Below, piece by piece: positions 44,108 to 53,062 of a DNA stretch of 64,000 nucleotides. The notes beneath the pieces are model-generated. The model worked only from the letters and a program-made list of their open reading frames with translations. It was not told the DNA's origin and did no database searches. How positions within the stretch are numbered: position 1 is the stretch's first letter; each line of letters starts with the position of its first letter. A program made the position numbers and the translations under genes. The DNA comes from Streptomyces sp. NBC_01283 (lineage in GTDB: Bacteria; Actinomycetota; Actinomycetes; Streptomycetales; Streptomycetaceae). The stretch is from positions 7,281,001-7,345,000 of the forward strand of contig NZ_CP108430.1 of NCBI RefSeq assembly GCF_041435335.1, given 5' to 3'.

Positions 44108-45161
44108 TGACCTTCAGCTTCCCCGCGACGATCTCGTCCCGCAGCGACTCGACGCGCTTCAGTACGTCCTTGTGACCGGCGATCAGGCACTTGGAGTCCG
44201 CGACGCCCGGCTCAAGACCGGTCAGTGACATGCCGCCCTCCTTGAGGCCGTACGACACCGTGGTGCCGCCCTTGCCGTCCAGGATCTGCGCGATGCCCTT
44301 CTCGACGGCGACATCGGTCTTCTTCAGTACGTTGTCGACGACGACCCCGGGGCTGCCGACGCACTGGTTCGCGTCGACGCCGTACGCCTTGAAGCCCTTG
44401 GCCTTCGCGGCCTGGAAGACACCGGTGTTGCCGCCGGCGGCGGCCGCCATCACCTGGTCGACGCCGCCGGAACCGAGCGTCGCCGCCTGGTCCTTGGCGC
44501 GCGCCGCGTCATTGAAGGGCGACTGCCCGCCGACGAAGAGCGTGCGGGACCTGACCCCCGCCTTCACCTTCTTGGCACCGGCCGCGAACGGCTCGCTGTA
44601 GCGGCGGAACTGCGTGGTGTCGAGGACGTCGACGGCGCCCACCTTCTTGCTCTTGGTGAGCAGCCCGGCCTCGACGCCCGCGAGGTACACCGCCTCGTGC
44701 TCGCGGAAGACCGCGCAGGTGACGTTCTCGTACGTCTTCTTCGTGCACGCGTCGACGAGCAGGAACTGCTGCTTCGGGTGCGCCTCGGCCTGCTGCGCCG
44801 CGATGTCCGCGAACTCGAAGCCGACCAGGGCGATCACATCGGGCGCGGAGTCCACGGCCGACTGCACGTTCTGCTGCTGCGAGGAGGTGTCGCTGCTCTG
44901 GAAGACCTTCGGCGCTCCGGCGCCCTGCGCCTTCGCCGCCGACTTCACCCCGCTGACGGCGAGCTTGAGGAACTCGTTCTGTGCCACGGGGTCGGGCGTG
45001 ACCAGCGTGAACTCCTTGGCCCCTGCGGCACCGTCACCGTCCGAACCACCCTTCTTCGCGGCGGCGTTGCAGCCGGTGGCGAGAAGGGCGGCGCCGACAG
45101 CGATTGAGGACAGCCGAAGGGACGTACGGCGGGACATGCGAAGCGACATGCGCAAGGACAT
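44091..45161 (-). CDS. BMP family nucleoside-binding lipoprotein
   Basis: A 356-residue lipoprotein. The N-terminus repeats MSLRMSLRMSRR before the hydrophobic stretch and lipobox LLATGC; the mature part has the BMP/Med fold (DVIALVGFEFADIAAQQAEAHPKQQFLLVDA, REHEAVYLAGVEAG). Three ATGs (45161, 45149, 45137) lie close together. The first is preferred because GAGAAGG is 9 bases upstream, although all would give a workable signal. It is the solute receptor of the nucleoside importer. The mRNA leader contains a Cys-rich leader peptide gene. Confidence 0.9.
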   Translation of the reverse strand: MSLRMSLRMSRRTSLRLSSIAVGAALLATGCNAAAKKGGSDGDGAAGAKEFTLVTPDPVAQNEFLKLAVSGVKSAAKAQGAGAPKVFQSSDTSSQQQNVQSAVDSAPDVIALVGFEFADIAAQQAEAHPKQQFLLVDACTKKTYENVTCAVFREHEAVYLAGVEAGLLTKSKKVGAVDVLDTTQFRRYSEPFAAGAKKVKAGVRSRTLFVGGQSPFNDAARAKDQAATLGSGGVDQVMAAAAGGNTGVFQAAKAKGFKAYGVDANQCVGSPGVVVDNVLKKTDVAVEKGIAQILDGKGGTTVSYGLKEGGMSLTGLEPGVADSKCLIAGHKDVLKRVESLRDEIVAGKLKVNDPAA

Positions 45162-45170
45162 ACGGGAGCG

Positions 45171-45199
45171 CCTTCTCGAAGGAGCCTGGGAGCCCAGGC
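45171..45199 (-). promoter_or_regulatory. Hairpins between the leader peptide and the BMP gene, one covering its ribosome site
   Basis: On the minus strand GCCTGGG/CCCAGGC (45184-45199) is followed by CCTTC-GA-GAAGG (45171-45182). The second stem includes the GAGAAGG ribosome site of the BMP lipoprotein gene, so translation could be blocked unless leader translation changes the folding. Confidence 0.5.
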
Positions 45200-45235
45200 G
45201 GTGGCAGGGAGGTCGGACGTGCGGAGCGCGGTCGC

Positions 45236-45325
45236 TCAGCGACAACAGCGACAGCAGCGACAACCGCGGCGACAGCCGGTCACGGCGGGGCAGCACAGGG
45301 AGCCGGTGGTCTGCTGGGTCTTCAT
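45236..45325 (-). CDS. Cys-rich leader peptide
   Basis: A 29-codon gene in the 337-base gap between the BMP gene and mtnA, on the same strand as the transporter operon. It begins with ATG 7 bases after a strong GAGGAGG site and ends in TGA, 74 bases before the transporter start. The peptide opens MKTQQTTGS and then has 8 Cys and 6 Arg in its last 20 residues (CRRGCRCCRCCR at the end). A short translated gene packed with one amino acid before sulfur-related genes is the signature of attenuation by a cysteine leader peptide. The product itself need not have a function. Confidence 0.72.
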   Translation of the reverse strand: MKTQQTTGSLCCPAVTGCRRGCRCCRCCR

Positions 45326-45498
45326 GGCCGTCCTCCTCGCACCGTGGGTCGATCCGTCCTGGGTGGCGGTGAGGGTAACACCGGATTTCGGACAGCCGCA
45401 CGAACGTCTCGAAATATGGTTCGAGCACGTCAGGTACGGTGTCGGCACCCCTCCCCGCATGGCCGCAAACGCCCCTATTTTCCCGGAGTTGAGTACCC

Positions 45499-46569
45499 AT
45501 GAGCAGCCAGGAACTGCGTGCTGTCCAGTGGCAGGAGGCCGCGGAGGGCGGCACCACACCGGCCCTCTCCCTGATCGACCAGACGGCGCTCCCGCACGCC
45601 CTGAACCGCCTCGACGTCACCACCGTCGACCAGCTGATCGACGCGATCGTGCGGCTCGTGGTCCGCGGCGCTCCCGCGATCGGCGCGGCCGGCGGCTACG
45701 GCGTCGCGCTCGCCGTGGCACAGGGCGAGCGCGAGGGCTGGGACCGGGCACGCCTCGACGCGGAGGTCGCCCGCATCCGCGCGGCGAGGCCCACCGCGGT
45801 GAACCTGATGGTGTGCGTGGACCGGGTGGCCCCGCTCATCGACGCCGGTCTGTCCGCGGTGCTCGCGGAGGCGGACGCGATCGTGCGCGAGGACCTGGCG
45901 GCGAACCATGCGATGGGCGCGTACGGCGCCGACTGGCTCCTCAAGCACACCCCGGCCGACCGGCCGCTGCGCATCCTCACCCACTGCAACACGGGCGCGC
46001 TCGCCACGGCGGGCTGGGGCACGGCGCTCGGCGTCATCCGCGAACTGCACGGCCGCGGCGCCCTGGAGACGGTCTACGCCGACGAGACCCGCCCCCTGCT
46101 CCAGGGCGCGCGGCTCACCGCGTGGGAGCTGGCACAGGAGGGAATCGCACACTTCGTCCAGGCGGACGGGGCCGCGGCGGGCACGATCCTGCGGGGCGAG
46201 GTGGACGCGGCGATAGTGGGCGCGGACCGGATAGCGGCGAACGGCGACACGGCGAACAAGGTCGGCACGGTGGGCATCGCCCTGGCCTGCGCCCACGCGG
46301 GCATCCCGTTCATGGTGGCCGCCCCCACCACGACGGTGGACCTCGCCACGGCAACGGGGGCCGACATCCACATCGAACTGCGGGGCGAGGACGAGGTGTT
46401 GGAGTGGGCGGGAGTGCGGACCGCTCCGGCGTCCTCGCGGGGCCACAACCCGGCATTTGACGTGACCCCGGGCTCACTGGTGAGCGCGCTGGTGACGGAG
46501 CGGGGTGTGCTGGAGGTGTCGGCGGGGGAGTGGCCCGGGCTTGAGGAATCCAGCCCGTCCGGCGTTTGA
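45499..46569 (+). CDS. mtnA: S-methyl-5-thioribose-1-phosphate isomerase
   Basis: A 356-residue isomerase that converts methylthioribose-1-phosphate to methylthioribulose-1-phosphate. VRGAPAIGAAGGYG, the catalytic Cys in THCNTGALAT and the Asp in VGADRIAANGDTANKVGT are the MtnA hallmarks that separate it from eIF2B. The ATG has CGGAG upstream. Its last codons (SSPSGV and the stop) are encoded by a dispersed intergenic repeat, so the C-terminus may be an acquired extension. Divergent from the importer operon and convergent with mtnB. Confidence 0.95.
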   Translation: MSSQELRAVQWQEAAEGGTTPALSLIDQTALPHALNRLDVTTVDQLIDAIVRLVVRGAPAIGAAGGYGVALAVAQGEREGWDRARLDAEVARIRAARPTAVNLMVCVDRVAPLIDAGLSAVLAEADAIVREDLAANHAMGAYGADWLLKHTPADRPLRILTHCNTGALATAGWGTALGVIRELHGRGALETVYADETRPLLQGARLTAWELAQEGIAHFVQADGAAAGTILRGEVDAAIVGADRIAANGDTANKVGTVGIALACAHAGIPFMVAAPTTTVDLATATGADIHIELRGEDEVLEWAGVRTAPASSRGHNPAFDVTPGSLVSALVTERGVLEVSAGEWPGLEESSPSGV

Positions 46570-46572
46570 GGA
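46552..46572. repeat. Dispersed intergenic repeat, copy 2, supplying the mtnA stop codon
   Basis: Identical over 21 bases to 36613-36633. In this copy the TGA within GTTTGAGG is in frame with mtnA and ends it. Confidence 0.75.
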
Positions 46573-46574
46573 GC

Positions 46575-46593
46575 GGGGCCGGGGCGGAGCCCC
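46575..46593. terminator. Short GC hairpin after mtnA
   Basis: GGGGC-GGA-GCCCC (46581-46593) preceded by GGGGCC, the same core as in the hairpin after the MFS gene. A further Gly/Cys-rich stretch continues to the end of mtnB. Confidence 0.55.
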
Positions 46594-46647
46594 TGCGCGG
46601 CGCAGCCGCCGATGGACGCAGCCGGGAAGGGGCGGGGTTGGGGAAAC

Positions 46648-47262
46648 TCAGCCCCGCGTCAGCTCCAACTCCAGCAACCACTCCACCACCTCAGTACGAT
46701 GCCGCGCCTCGCGAGGATCCGCCCCCCACACGTACAGCCCATGCCCGGCAACGACAACCGCCGGCATCCCAGGAGCGAGCGCCGCCTCAAGCCGATCCCC
46801 CAGCACAGCCATGTCCTGGCTGTTCTCGATGACCGGCAGCGTCACCGCCACCTCATGCGTCGGATGCCCGAGCCCCTTCAGCATCTCCAGGTCCCGGAAC
46901 TCCACACCCCCCGGCTTCCGGTGCCCCATGGCCACCGACGCCACGGTGTGGACGTGCACCACGGCCCCGGCCCCGGTGAGCGCGGCCACCCGCGCATGCA
47001 GCGCCGCCTCCGCCGAAGGCCGCCCCGCGCCGAGCGCCGCACCGGAGGCGTCCGTCAACACCACGTCCGCGGACGTCAGTTCACCCTTGTCCCGCCCGCT
47101 CGCCGTCACCGCGAGCTGAAGCGGCGTACGGGAAAGCACCACGGACAGGTTCCCGGACGTACCCCGCATCCACCCGAACGACGCGAAGCGCGCGGCCTCG
47201 GCGGCGAGGACGGCCCCCGCCTCCTCCAGATCCAGCACGGAAGTGGTTTCGGTCGAACTCAT
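46648..47262 (-). CDS. mtnB: Methylthioribulose-1-phosphate dehydratase
   Basis: A 204-residue class II aldolase-fold zinc enzyme. RGTSGNLSV, TASGRDKGEL, HARVAALTGAGAVVHVHTVASV (zinc His pair) and VAGHGLYVWG (third His) fit MtnB. It dehydrates methylthioribulose-1-phosphate to the diketo compound. Its start overlaps the mtnC stop (ATGA). Last gene of the LLM-mtnD-mtnC-mtnB set. Confidence 0.94.
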   Translation of the reverse strand: MSSTETTSVLDLEEAGAVLAAEAARFASFGWMRGTSGNLSVVLSRTPLQLAVTASGRDKGELTSADVVLTDASGAALGAGRPSAEAALHARVAALTGAGAVVHVHTVASVAMGHRKPGGVEFRDLEMLKGLGHPTHEVAVTLPVIENSQDMAVLGDRLEAALAPGMPAVVVAGHGLYVWGADPREARHRTEVVEWLLELELTRG

Positions 47263-47990
47263 CGAGCGCTCCTCGCAAGACTGATCTCATCGAAGGCCGA
47301 AACCTCCGCATGCCCGCCGACCCCGGCGGCGAAGTACGGCTCCCCGGCCCGCCGCACCCCGACGGTCCGCCACCCCGCGTCCCGCGCGGCGTCCAGCTCC
47401 CCGAGCCGGTCGGAGAGGAAGAGTGTGCGGTCGGCGGCAACGCCGATCGCGGCCGAAATGGCCCGGTAGGAGTCCGCCTCCTGCTTGGGGCCCGCGTTCT
47501 CGGTGTCGTAGAAACCGCTCACGAGCTCCATCAGGGACCCCTCGGGCGAGTACGTGAACCACGCCCGCTGCGCCGCGACGGAGCCGGACGAGTACACGTA
47601 CAACCGCACCCCGTCCGCGGCGGCCCAGGCCCGCAGCACGTCGATCACCTCCGGGTAGAAGTGCGAGACCAGCTCGCCTCGCGCGAAGCCCTCCGCCCAG
47701 AGGATGCCCTGGAGCGTCTTGAGGGGAGTCGCCTTGCGGTCGGCGTCGACCCACTCGCCGAGCACCCTCTCCACCCGCCCGGCGTCCGCGTCCGGCTCAC
47801 CGGCCAGTTCCCGCACCTGGGCGACGGCCCGCGCCACCTCCGGCTCATCGCCCCGCGAGGCGAGCAGCGCCCCGAAGCGCTCGCGCGCGTAGGGGTACAG
47901 CACGTCCACCACGAACCCCGTGGCGCTCGTGGTCCCCTCGATGTCGAGCACCACCGCGTCCAGAGAGCCCTCGTCGAACCGGACCGTCAC
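47259..47990 (-). CDS. mtnC: 2,3-diketo-5-methylthiopentyl-1-phosphate enolase-phosphatase
   Basis: A 243-residue HAD-superfamily enzyme: [15 protein letters not shown] (nucleophile Asp), YSSGSVAAQ (motif II), GPKQEADSY (Lys of motif III) and [13 protein letters not shown] (motif IV) match MtnC. One protein enolises and dephosphorylates the diketone to the acireductone. GTG start overlapping mtnD by 4 bases. Confidence 0.94.
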   Translation of the reverse strand: MTVRFDEGSLDAVVLDIEGTTSATGFVVDVLYPYARERFGALLASRGDEPEVARAVAQVRELAGEPDADAGRVERVLGEWVDADRKATPLKTLQGILWAEGFARGELVSHFYPEVIDVLRAWAAADGVRLYVYSSGSVAAQRAWFTYSPEGSLMELVSGFYDTENAGPKQEADSYRAISAAIGVAADRTLFLSDRLGELDAARDAGWRTVGVRRAGEPYFAAGVGGHAEVSAFDEISLARSAR

Positions 47991-48571
47991 GCGGCGTACC
48001 CCGCGTGGATCGCGTCGAAGTCCGGGAAGCGGTCGGCGATCGGGCTGCCCGTGAACGTGCCGATCCAGCCGTCCTCCTCGTGGAAGAAGCGGATCGCCGT
48101 GAACGAGGGGGACGTACCCATGTCGAACCAGTGCGTCGTGCCGCGCGGCACCCCGAGCAGGTCGCCCTTCTCGCAGTAGACCGCGTGCACTTCGCCGCCC
48201 ACGTGCAGATAGAAGATGCCCGCGCCCGCGACGAAGAACCGCACCTCGTCATCGTCGTCGTGCGTGTGCTCGGCGAGGAACTTCTGCCGGGCAGCCTTCG
48301 CCTTCTCGGGCCACTCGGGGTCGTCGGTGGGGTGCAGCCCGACCACGTCGACCGTCCGGAAGCCCTCCTCGGCGTTCAGCAGGTCGATCTCCGCGCGGTA
48401 CGCGGCGAAGACGGCGTCGCTGTCCGCGTCGGCGGGCACGTCCTCGCGCACCGGCCACTGCTCGTAGCGCACGCCGACGGGGGCGAGCGCGGCGGCGATC
48501 TCGACCGGGTCAGAGGTGCGGCGTACGACGGTCTCGGGGCCGGACTCCGGCCAGGTCGTCAGGAGGGTCAT
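47987..48571 (-). CDS. mtnD: Acireductone dioxygenase
   Basis: A 194-residue cupin dioxygenase. [14 protein letters not shown] gives the His-x-His-x4-Glu metal site and [13 protein letters not shown] the fourth His. With Fe it makes 2-oxo-4-methylthiobutyrate, the methionine precursor; with Ni it would make methylthiopropionate, CO and formate. It is the penultimate upstream gene of the operon, 71 bases after the LLM gene. Confidence 0.95.
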   Translation of the reverse strand: MTLLTTWPESGPETVVRRTSDPVEIAAALAPVGVRYEQWPVREDVPADADSDAVFAAYRAEIDLLNAEEGFRTVDVVGLHPTDDPEWPEKAKAARQKFLAEHTHDDDDEVRFFVAGAGIFYLHVGGEVHAVYCEKGDLLGVPRGTTHWFDMGTSPSFTAIRFFHEEDGWIGTFTGSPIADRFPDFDAIHAGYAA

Positions 48572-48642
48572 GGCTTGCTCCAGAGGGGGACAAGGTGGGT
48601 AGGGGGGATCGTAACTCCCAGGTCAGCAGACGTCAGCCGCGC

Positions 48643-49707
48643 TTACGCGCCGTCCCACAGCGTGGACGGCGCGGCCCTGCGGACCACCGGCGCGATCTCC
48701 TCCGCGAACCGCTGGAGCGTCTCGATCTGCTCGCCCCGCTCCAGGCCGAAGCCGTCCACGGTGATCGACTGCAGGTCGTGCCCGTACACCTCGTGGTAGC
48801 CGAGGATCTTGTCGATGATCTGCTGCGGGGAGCCGATGAGCTGCGGCCCGTCGGCGATCGCGTCCTCGATCGTGCGGAAGGGCGTGTTGTAGCCCGCCCT
48901 GCCCTCCAGATGCGGCTTGAAGGTCTGGCGCACCTTCGCCTCGTACAGCTCGCCGTAGCGCGCGACCGCCTGCTCGGCGGAGTCCGCGATCAACAGCCCG
49001 CCGGAGCCCGCCGCGACCCGGGCGCGCGCCGGATCGTGCCCGTACGCCTCGAACCGCTCGCGGTAGTGCGCGATGAGCTTCGCGTACGCGGCACGCGGCT
49101 GGATGGCGTTGGCGGTGAAGAGCGGATCCCCGTGCCTGGCCGCCAGATCGGGGGAGTTGAGGGACGTCGCCGAACCGTGCCAGATGCGCGGCACGCCCGC
49201 GTACGGGCGCGGCACCGTCGTCACGTCCTTGAGCGCGGGCCTGAACTCGCCCTCCCAGTCGACGTTCTCCTCGCTCCACAGGAGGCGGAGCAGCTCGTAC
49301 TTCTCCTTCTGCAGATCCCACTGGCGCTTCTCGTCGAGCCCGAAGAGGTCGAAGTGCCCGGCCTCCGCGCCCTTGCCGATCACCAACTCGATGCGCCCGC
49401 GCGAGATCTGATCGAGCGTCGCATAGTCCTCGGCGACCCGCACCGGGTCGAGGATCGCCACGACGGTGACACCGGTCAGCAGCTTGATACGCGTGGTCCG
49501 CGCGGCGAGCGCGCCGAGCACGACCGTGGGGCTCGACGACAGGAAGGCGCCCGCGTGCCGCTCGCCCACGGCGTACGCGTCGTAGCCGAGCCGCTCGGCG
49601 GCCACGCCGACCTCGATCACGTCCGCCAACCGGTCGGCGGACGTGGGGAGTTGGCCGGTCAGCGGGTGCGGGGCATGACCGATGATCGAGAGCACCTGGA
49701 ACTTCAT
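48643..49707 (-). CDS. LLM-class flavin-dependent oxidoreductase
   Basis: A 354-residue luciferase-like protein: MKFQVLSIIGHAPHPLTGQLPTSADRLADVIEVGVAAERLGYDAY and IARGRIELVIGKGAEAGHF-type elements are typical of flavin-dependent monooxygenases. Co-directional with mtnD-mtnC-mtnB and probably first gene of that transcript, which points to a sulfur role such as oxidising an alkyl sulfur compound; alternatives are open. It is 133 bases after glpD. Confidence 0.87.
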   Translation of the reverse strand: MKFQVLSIIGHAPHPLTGQLPTSADRLADVIEVGVAAERLGYDAYAVGERHAGAFLSSSPTVVLGALAARTTRIKLLTGVTVVAILDPVRVAEDYATLDQISRGRIELVIGKGAEAGHFDLFGLDEKRQWDLQKEKYELLRLLWSEENVDWEGEFRPALKDVTTVPRPYAGVPRIWHGSATSLNSPDLAARHGDPLFTANAIQPRAAYAKLIAHYRERFEAYGHDPARARVAAGSGGLLIADSAEQAVARYGELYEAKVRQTFKPHLEGRAGYNTPFRTIEDAIADGPQLIGSPQQIIDKILGYHEVYGHDLQSITVDGFGLERGEQIETLQRFAEEIAPVVRRAAPSTLWDGA

Positions 49708-49774
49708 GGATCCACTCTCCCCGCGGCCTGTTGCACGCGTATGTACGCCGCATGGCGGCCCGCCCGGGTACGCC

Positions 49775-49807
49775 GAAGGGCGGCTCCCGCAGGGGGAGTC
49801 GCCCTTC
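49775..49807 (-). terminator. Terminator of the glycerol operon
   Basis: GAAGGGCGGCTCCC and GGGAGTCGCCCTTC form a 14-bp stem (one G-T pair) with a 5-base loop between glpD and the LLM gene. Confidence 0.8.
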
Positions 49808-49840
49808 AGTTCGTGTCTGCCTGTCTACCTGCCGACCGAC

Positions 49841-51448
49841 TTACTTGCCGTCGAGCACGTCCTGGACCTTGGCACGGACGTCGTCCGTGGCCAGGCCGCG
49901 GATCGTCAGCGTCGTACGGCGGCGCAGCACGTCGTCCGCCGTCTCGGCCCACTCGTGGTCACGGGCGTAGACGACCTGCGCCCAGATCTCGGGGGCGTCC
50001 GGCGAGACGCGCTCGGCGAGCGCCGGGTTCTCGTTCGCCAGGCGGGCGATGTCGAAGGAGAGCGAGCCGTAGTGCGTCGCCAGGTGCTTGGCGGTGTCGG
50101 CGGCCATGCGGGGGCCGGGCGCCGGACCGTCCACCAGGAGACGGTGCGCGACCGCGCGCGGGTTGGCGATGCCGGGCAGCGGAAGCCGCTTCTGGAGCTG
50201 CGAGATCGGCTCGTAGTCGTCGCCGAGGGGGTGGCCCGGCAGCGACTCCAGCTTCTTCATGACCGTACGGCCGATGTGGCGGAAGGTCGTCCACTTGCCG
50301 CCCGCGACGGAGAGCATGCCGCGCGCGCCCTCGGTGACGACCGTCTCGCGCTTGGCCTTCGACGTGTCGCCGGGACCGCCGGGCAGCACGCGAAGACCCG
50401 CGAAGGAGTACGTGATCAGGTCACGGGAGAGCTGCTGGTCGCGGATGGAGAACGCGGCCTCGTCCAGGATCTGAGCGGTGTCGGCCTCGGTGACGCTGAC
50501 GTCCGCGGGGTCGCCCTCGAACTCCTCGTCCGTGGTGCCGAGCAGGAGCATGTCCTCCCACGGCAGGGCGAACGTGATGCGGTACTTGTCGATCGGCGTG
50601 GCCAGCGCGGCCTTCCAGGGGGCGGTGCGCTTGAGGACCAGGTGCGCGCCCTTGGAGAGGCGGATGGAGGGAGCCGCGTCGGGGTTCTCCATCTTGCGCA
50701 GGTGGTCGACCCAGGGGCCGGTCGCGTTCAGCACGAGCCGCGCGTTGACGCCGAACTCGGTGCCGTCCATGCGGTCCTTGAGCTCCGCGCCCGTGACCCG
50801 GCCGCTGGTGAAGCGCAGTCCTGTGACCTCGGCGTGGTTGAGGACGGCGGCGCCGGCCTCGACGGCCGCGCGGACCGTCATCAGGGCCATGCGCGAGTCG
50901 TTCATCTGGTCGTCGCCGTAGACGGCGACGGCCTTGAGGTTGTCCGTGCGCAGCTCCGGCACGTCCTGCGCGGCCTTCGACGGCGACAGCAGGTGGCCGA
51001 CGCCGTCACCGAACGCGGACAGCGCGCTGTACGCGAAGACGCCCGCGCCCAGCTTGGCGGCGCCGTGCGGGCCGCCCTTGTACACGGGCAGGTAGAAGGT
51101 GAGCGGGTTCGCCAGGTGGGGGGCCACCTGACGCGACACCGCGCGACGCTCGAAGTGGTTCTCCGCCACCAGCTTCACCGCGCCGGTCTGCAGGTAGCGC
51201 AGACCGCCGTGGAGGAGCTTGGAGGAGGCGGAGGAGGTGGCGCCGGCGAAGTCACCGGCGTCCACCAGGGCCACCCGCAGTCCCGACTGCGCGGCATGCC
51301 AGGCGGTGGAGATGCCCAGGATCCCGCCGCCGATCACCAGGAGGTCGTACGTCGCCTTGGAAAGCTGCTCCCGGGTCTCGGCGCGGCTCGGGTTGGAACC
51401 GGCAGCCGGATGCGTCCCGAGGGCAGGGACGCTCTGCAGGGTGGTCAT
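49841..51448 (-). CDS. glpD: Glycerol-3-phosphate dehydrogenase, FAD-dependent
   Basis: A 535-residue flavoprotein that oxidises glycerol-3-phosphate to dihydroxyacetone phosphate and passes electrons to quinone at the inner face of the membrane. DLLVIGGGILGISTAWHAAQSG (FAD-binding), SSASSKLLHGGLRYLQTG and GPWVDHLRK are GlpD motifs; the C-terminal regulatory domain follows after ~400. Third gene of the glpF-glpK-glpD operon, 5 bases after glpK. Confidence 0.96.
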   Translation of the reverse strand: MTTLQSVPALGTHPAAGSNPSRAETREQLSKATYDLLVIGGGILGISTAWHAAQSGLRVALVDAGDFAGATSSASSKLLHGGLRYLQTGAVKLVAENHFERRAVSRQVAPHLANPLTFYLPVYKGGPHGAAKLGAGVFAYSALSAFGDGVGHLLSPSKAAQDVPELRTDNLKAVAVYGDDQMNDSRMALMTVRAAVEAGAAVLNHAEVTGLRFTSGRVTGAELKDRMDGTEFGVNARLVLNATGPWVDHLRKMENPDAAPSIRLSKGAHLVLKRTAPWKAALATPIDKYRITFALPWEDMLLLGTTDEEFEGDPADVSVTEADTAQILDEAAFSIRDQQLSRDLITYSFAGLRVLPGGPGDTSKAKRETVVTEGARGMLSVAGGKWTTFRHIGRTVMKKLESLPGHPLGDDYEPISQLQKRLPLPGIANPRAVAHRLLVDGPAPGPRMAADTAKHLATHYGSLSFDIARLANENPALAERVSPDAPEIWAQVVYARDHEWAETADDVLRRRTTLTIRGLATDDVRAKVQDVLDGK

Positions 51449-51453
51449 GTTGA

Positions 51454-53001
51454 TTACTCCTCGCCACTTTCGTCGAGCCAGCCCATGGAACGCTCTACGG
51501 CCTTGAGCCAGCTCTTGTACTCACGGGCGCGGGTGTCCGCGTCCATGCGGGGGGTCCACTCCGCCGCCCGGCGCCAGTTGGCGCGCAGCTCGTCGGTGCC
51601 GGACCAGAAGCCGACGGCGAGACCGGCGGCGTAGGCGGCGCCGAGGCAGGTCGTCTCGGCCACCATCGGGCGCACCACCGGTGCGTCGAGGAAGTTCGAG
51701 AGCGTCTGCATCAGCAGGTTGTTGGAGGTCATGCCGCCGTCGACCTTGAGGGCCGTGAGCTCGACGCCGGAGTCCTTCGTCATGGCGTCGGTGATCTCAC
51801 GGGTCTGCCAGGCCGTGGCCTCCAGGACGGCGCGCGCGATGTGCGCCTTGGTGACGTACCGGGTGAGACCGGCGATCACACCGCGGGCGTCGGAACGCCA
51901 GTACGGGGCGAAGAGGCCGGAGAAGGCCGGTACGAAGTAGGCGCCGCCGTTGTCCTCGACCGACGACGCGAGCGTCTCGATCTCGGCGGCGGAGTTGATC
52001 AGGCCCATCTGGTCGCGCATCCACTGCACCAGCGAACCGGTGACCGCGATGGAACCCTCGAGGGCGTAGACCGGCTTCTGCTCGCCGATCTGGTAGCCGA
52101 CGGTGGTCAGCAGGCCCGAGTAGGAGTTGATGGCCGACTCACCGGTGTTCATCAGCATGAAGGTGCCGGTGCCGTACGTGGACTTGGCCTCACCCTTGGC
52201 GAAACAGGTCTGCCCGAAGAGGGCCGCCTGCTGGTCGCCGAGCGCGGAGGCGACGGGGATGCCCGGCAGGACGTCGCCGAGCTTGCCGCCGGTGACCTCT
52301 CCGTAGACCTCGGCGGAGGAGCGGATCTCGGGGAGCATCGCCATCGGGACGCCGATGGAATCGGCGATCGACTCGTCCCACTTCATGGTGTGCAGGTTCA
52401 TCAGCATGGTGCGCGACGCGTTGGTGACGTCGGTGACGTGCTTGCCGCCGTTGACACCACCCGTCAGGTTCCAGATGACCCAGGAGTCCATGGTGCCGAA
52501 GAGGATGTCGCCCGCCTCGGCGCGCTCACGCAGGCCCTCGACGTTGTCGAGCAGCCAGCGGGCCTTGGGCCCGGCGAAGTAGCTGGCGAGCGGCAGGCCC
52601 GTCTGGCGGCGGAAGCGGTCCTGGCCGACGTTGCGGCCGAGCTCCTTGCACAGGGCGTCGGTGCGGGTGTCCTGCCAGACGATGGCGTTGTGCACCGGCT
52701 CGCCGGTGTTCTTGTCCCAGAGCAGCGTGGTCTCACGCTGGTTGGTGATGCCGATCGCCTTGATGTCTTCGTGGGTGATGCCGGCCTTGGAGATGGCGCT
52801 CGCGACGACTTCCTGGACGTTGGTCCAGATCTCGGTGGCGTCGTGCTCGACCCAGCCCGGCTTCGGGAAGATCTGCTCGTGTTCCTTCTGGTCGACCGAG
52901 ACGATCCGGCCGTCCTTGTCGAAGACGATGCAGCGGCTCGAAGTGGTGCCCTGGTCGATGGCCGCGATGAAGGGGCCGGCGGTGTGCGCGTCGTTGCTCA
53001 C
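51454..53001 (-). CDS. glpK: Glycerol kinase
   Basis: A 515-residue FGGY-family kinase: [16 protein letters not shown] at the N-terminus, [45 protein letters not shown]. Phosphorylates glycerol with ATP. The GTG at 53001 follows AGGAGCACACC and gives the family start (FIAAIDQG); the frame continues upstream for 30 non-family residues. Second gene of the operon, 61 bases after glpF. Confidence 0.96.
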   Translation of the reverse strand: MSNDAHTAGPFIAAIDQGTTSSRCIVFDKDGRIVSVDQKEHEQIFPKPGWVEHDATEIWTNVQEVVASAISKAGITHEDIKAIGITNQRETTLLWDKNTGEPVHNAIVWQDTRTDALCKELGRNVGQDRFRRQTGLPLASYFAGPKARWLLDNVEGLRERAEAGDILFGTMDSWVIWNLTGGVNGGKHVTDVTNASRTMLMNLHTMKWDESIADSIGVPMAMLPEIRSSAEVYGEVTGGKLGDVLPGIPVASALGDQQAALFGQTCFAKGEAKSTYGTGTFMLMNTGESAINSYSGLLTTVGYQIGEQKPVYALEGSIAVTGSLVQWMRDQMGLINSAAEIETLASSVEDNGGAYFVPAFSGLFAPYWRSDARGVIAGLTRYVTKAHIARAVLEATAWQTREITDAMTKDSGVELTALKVDGGMTSNNLLMQTLSNFLDAPVVRPMVAETTCLGAAYAAGLAVGFWSGTDELRANWRRAAEWTPRMDADTRAREYKSWLKAVERSMGWLDESGEE

Positions 53002-53062
53002 GGTGTGCTCCTGATTTCTTGCTCGGCGGTCTGTCTCAGCGTCGTCGGTGGCTGTCGCGGTC

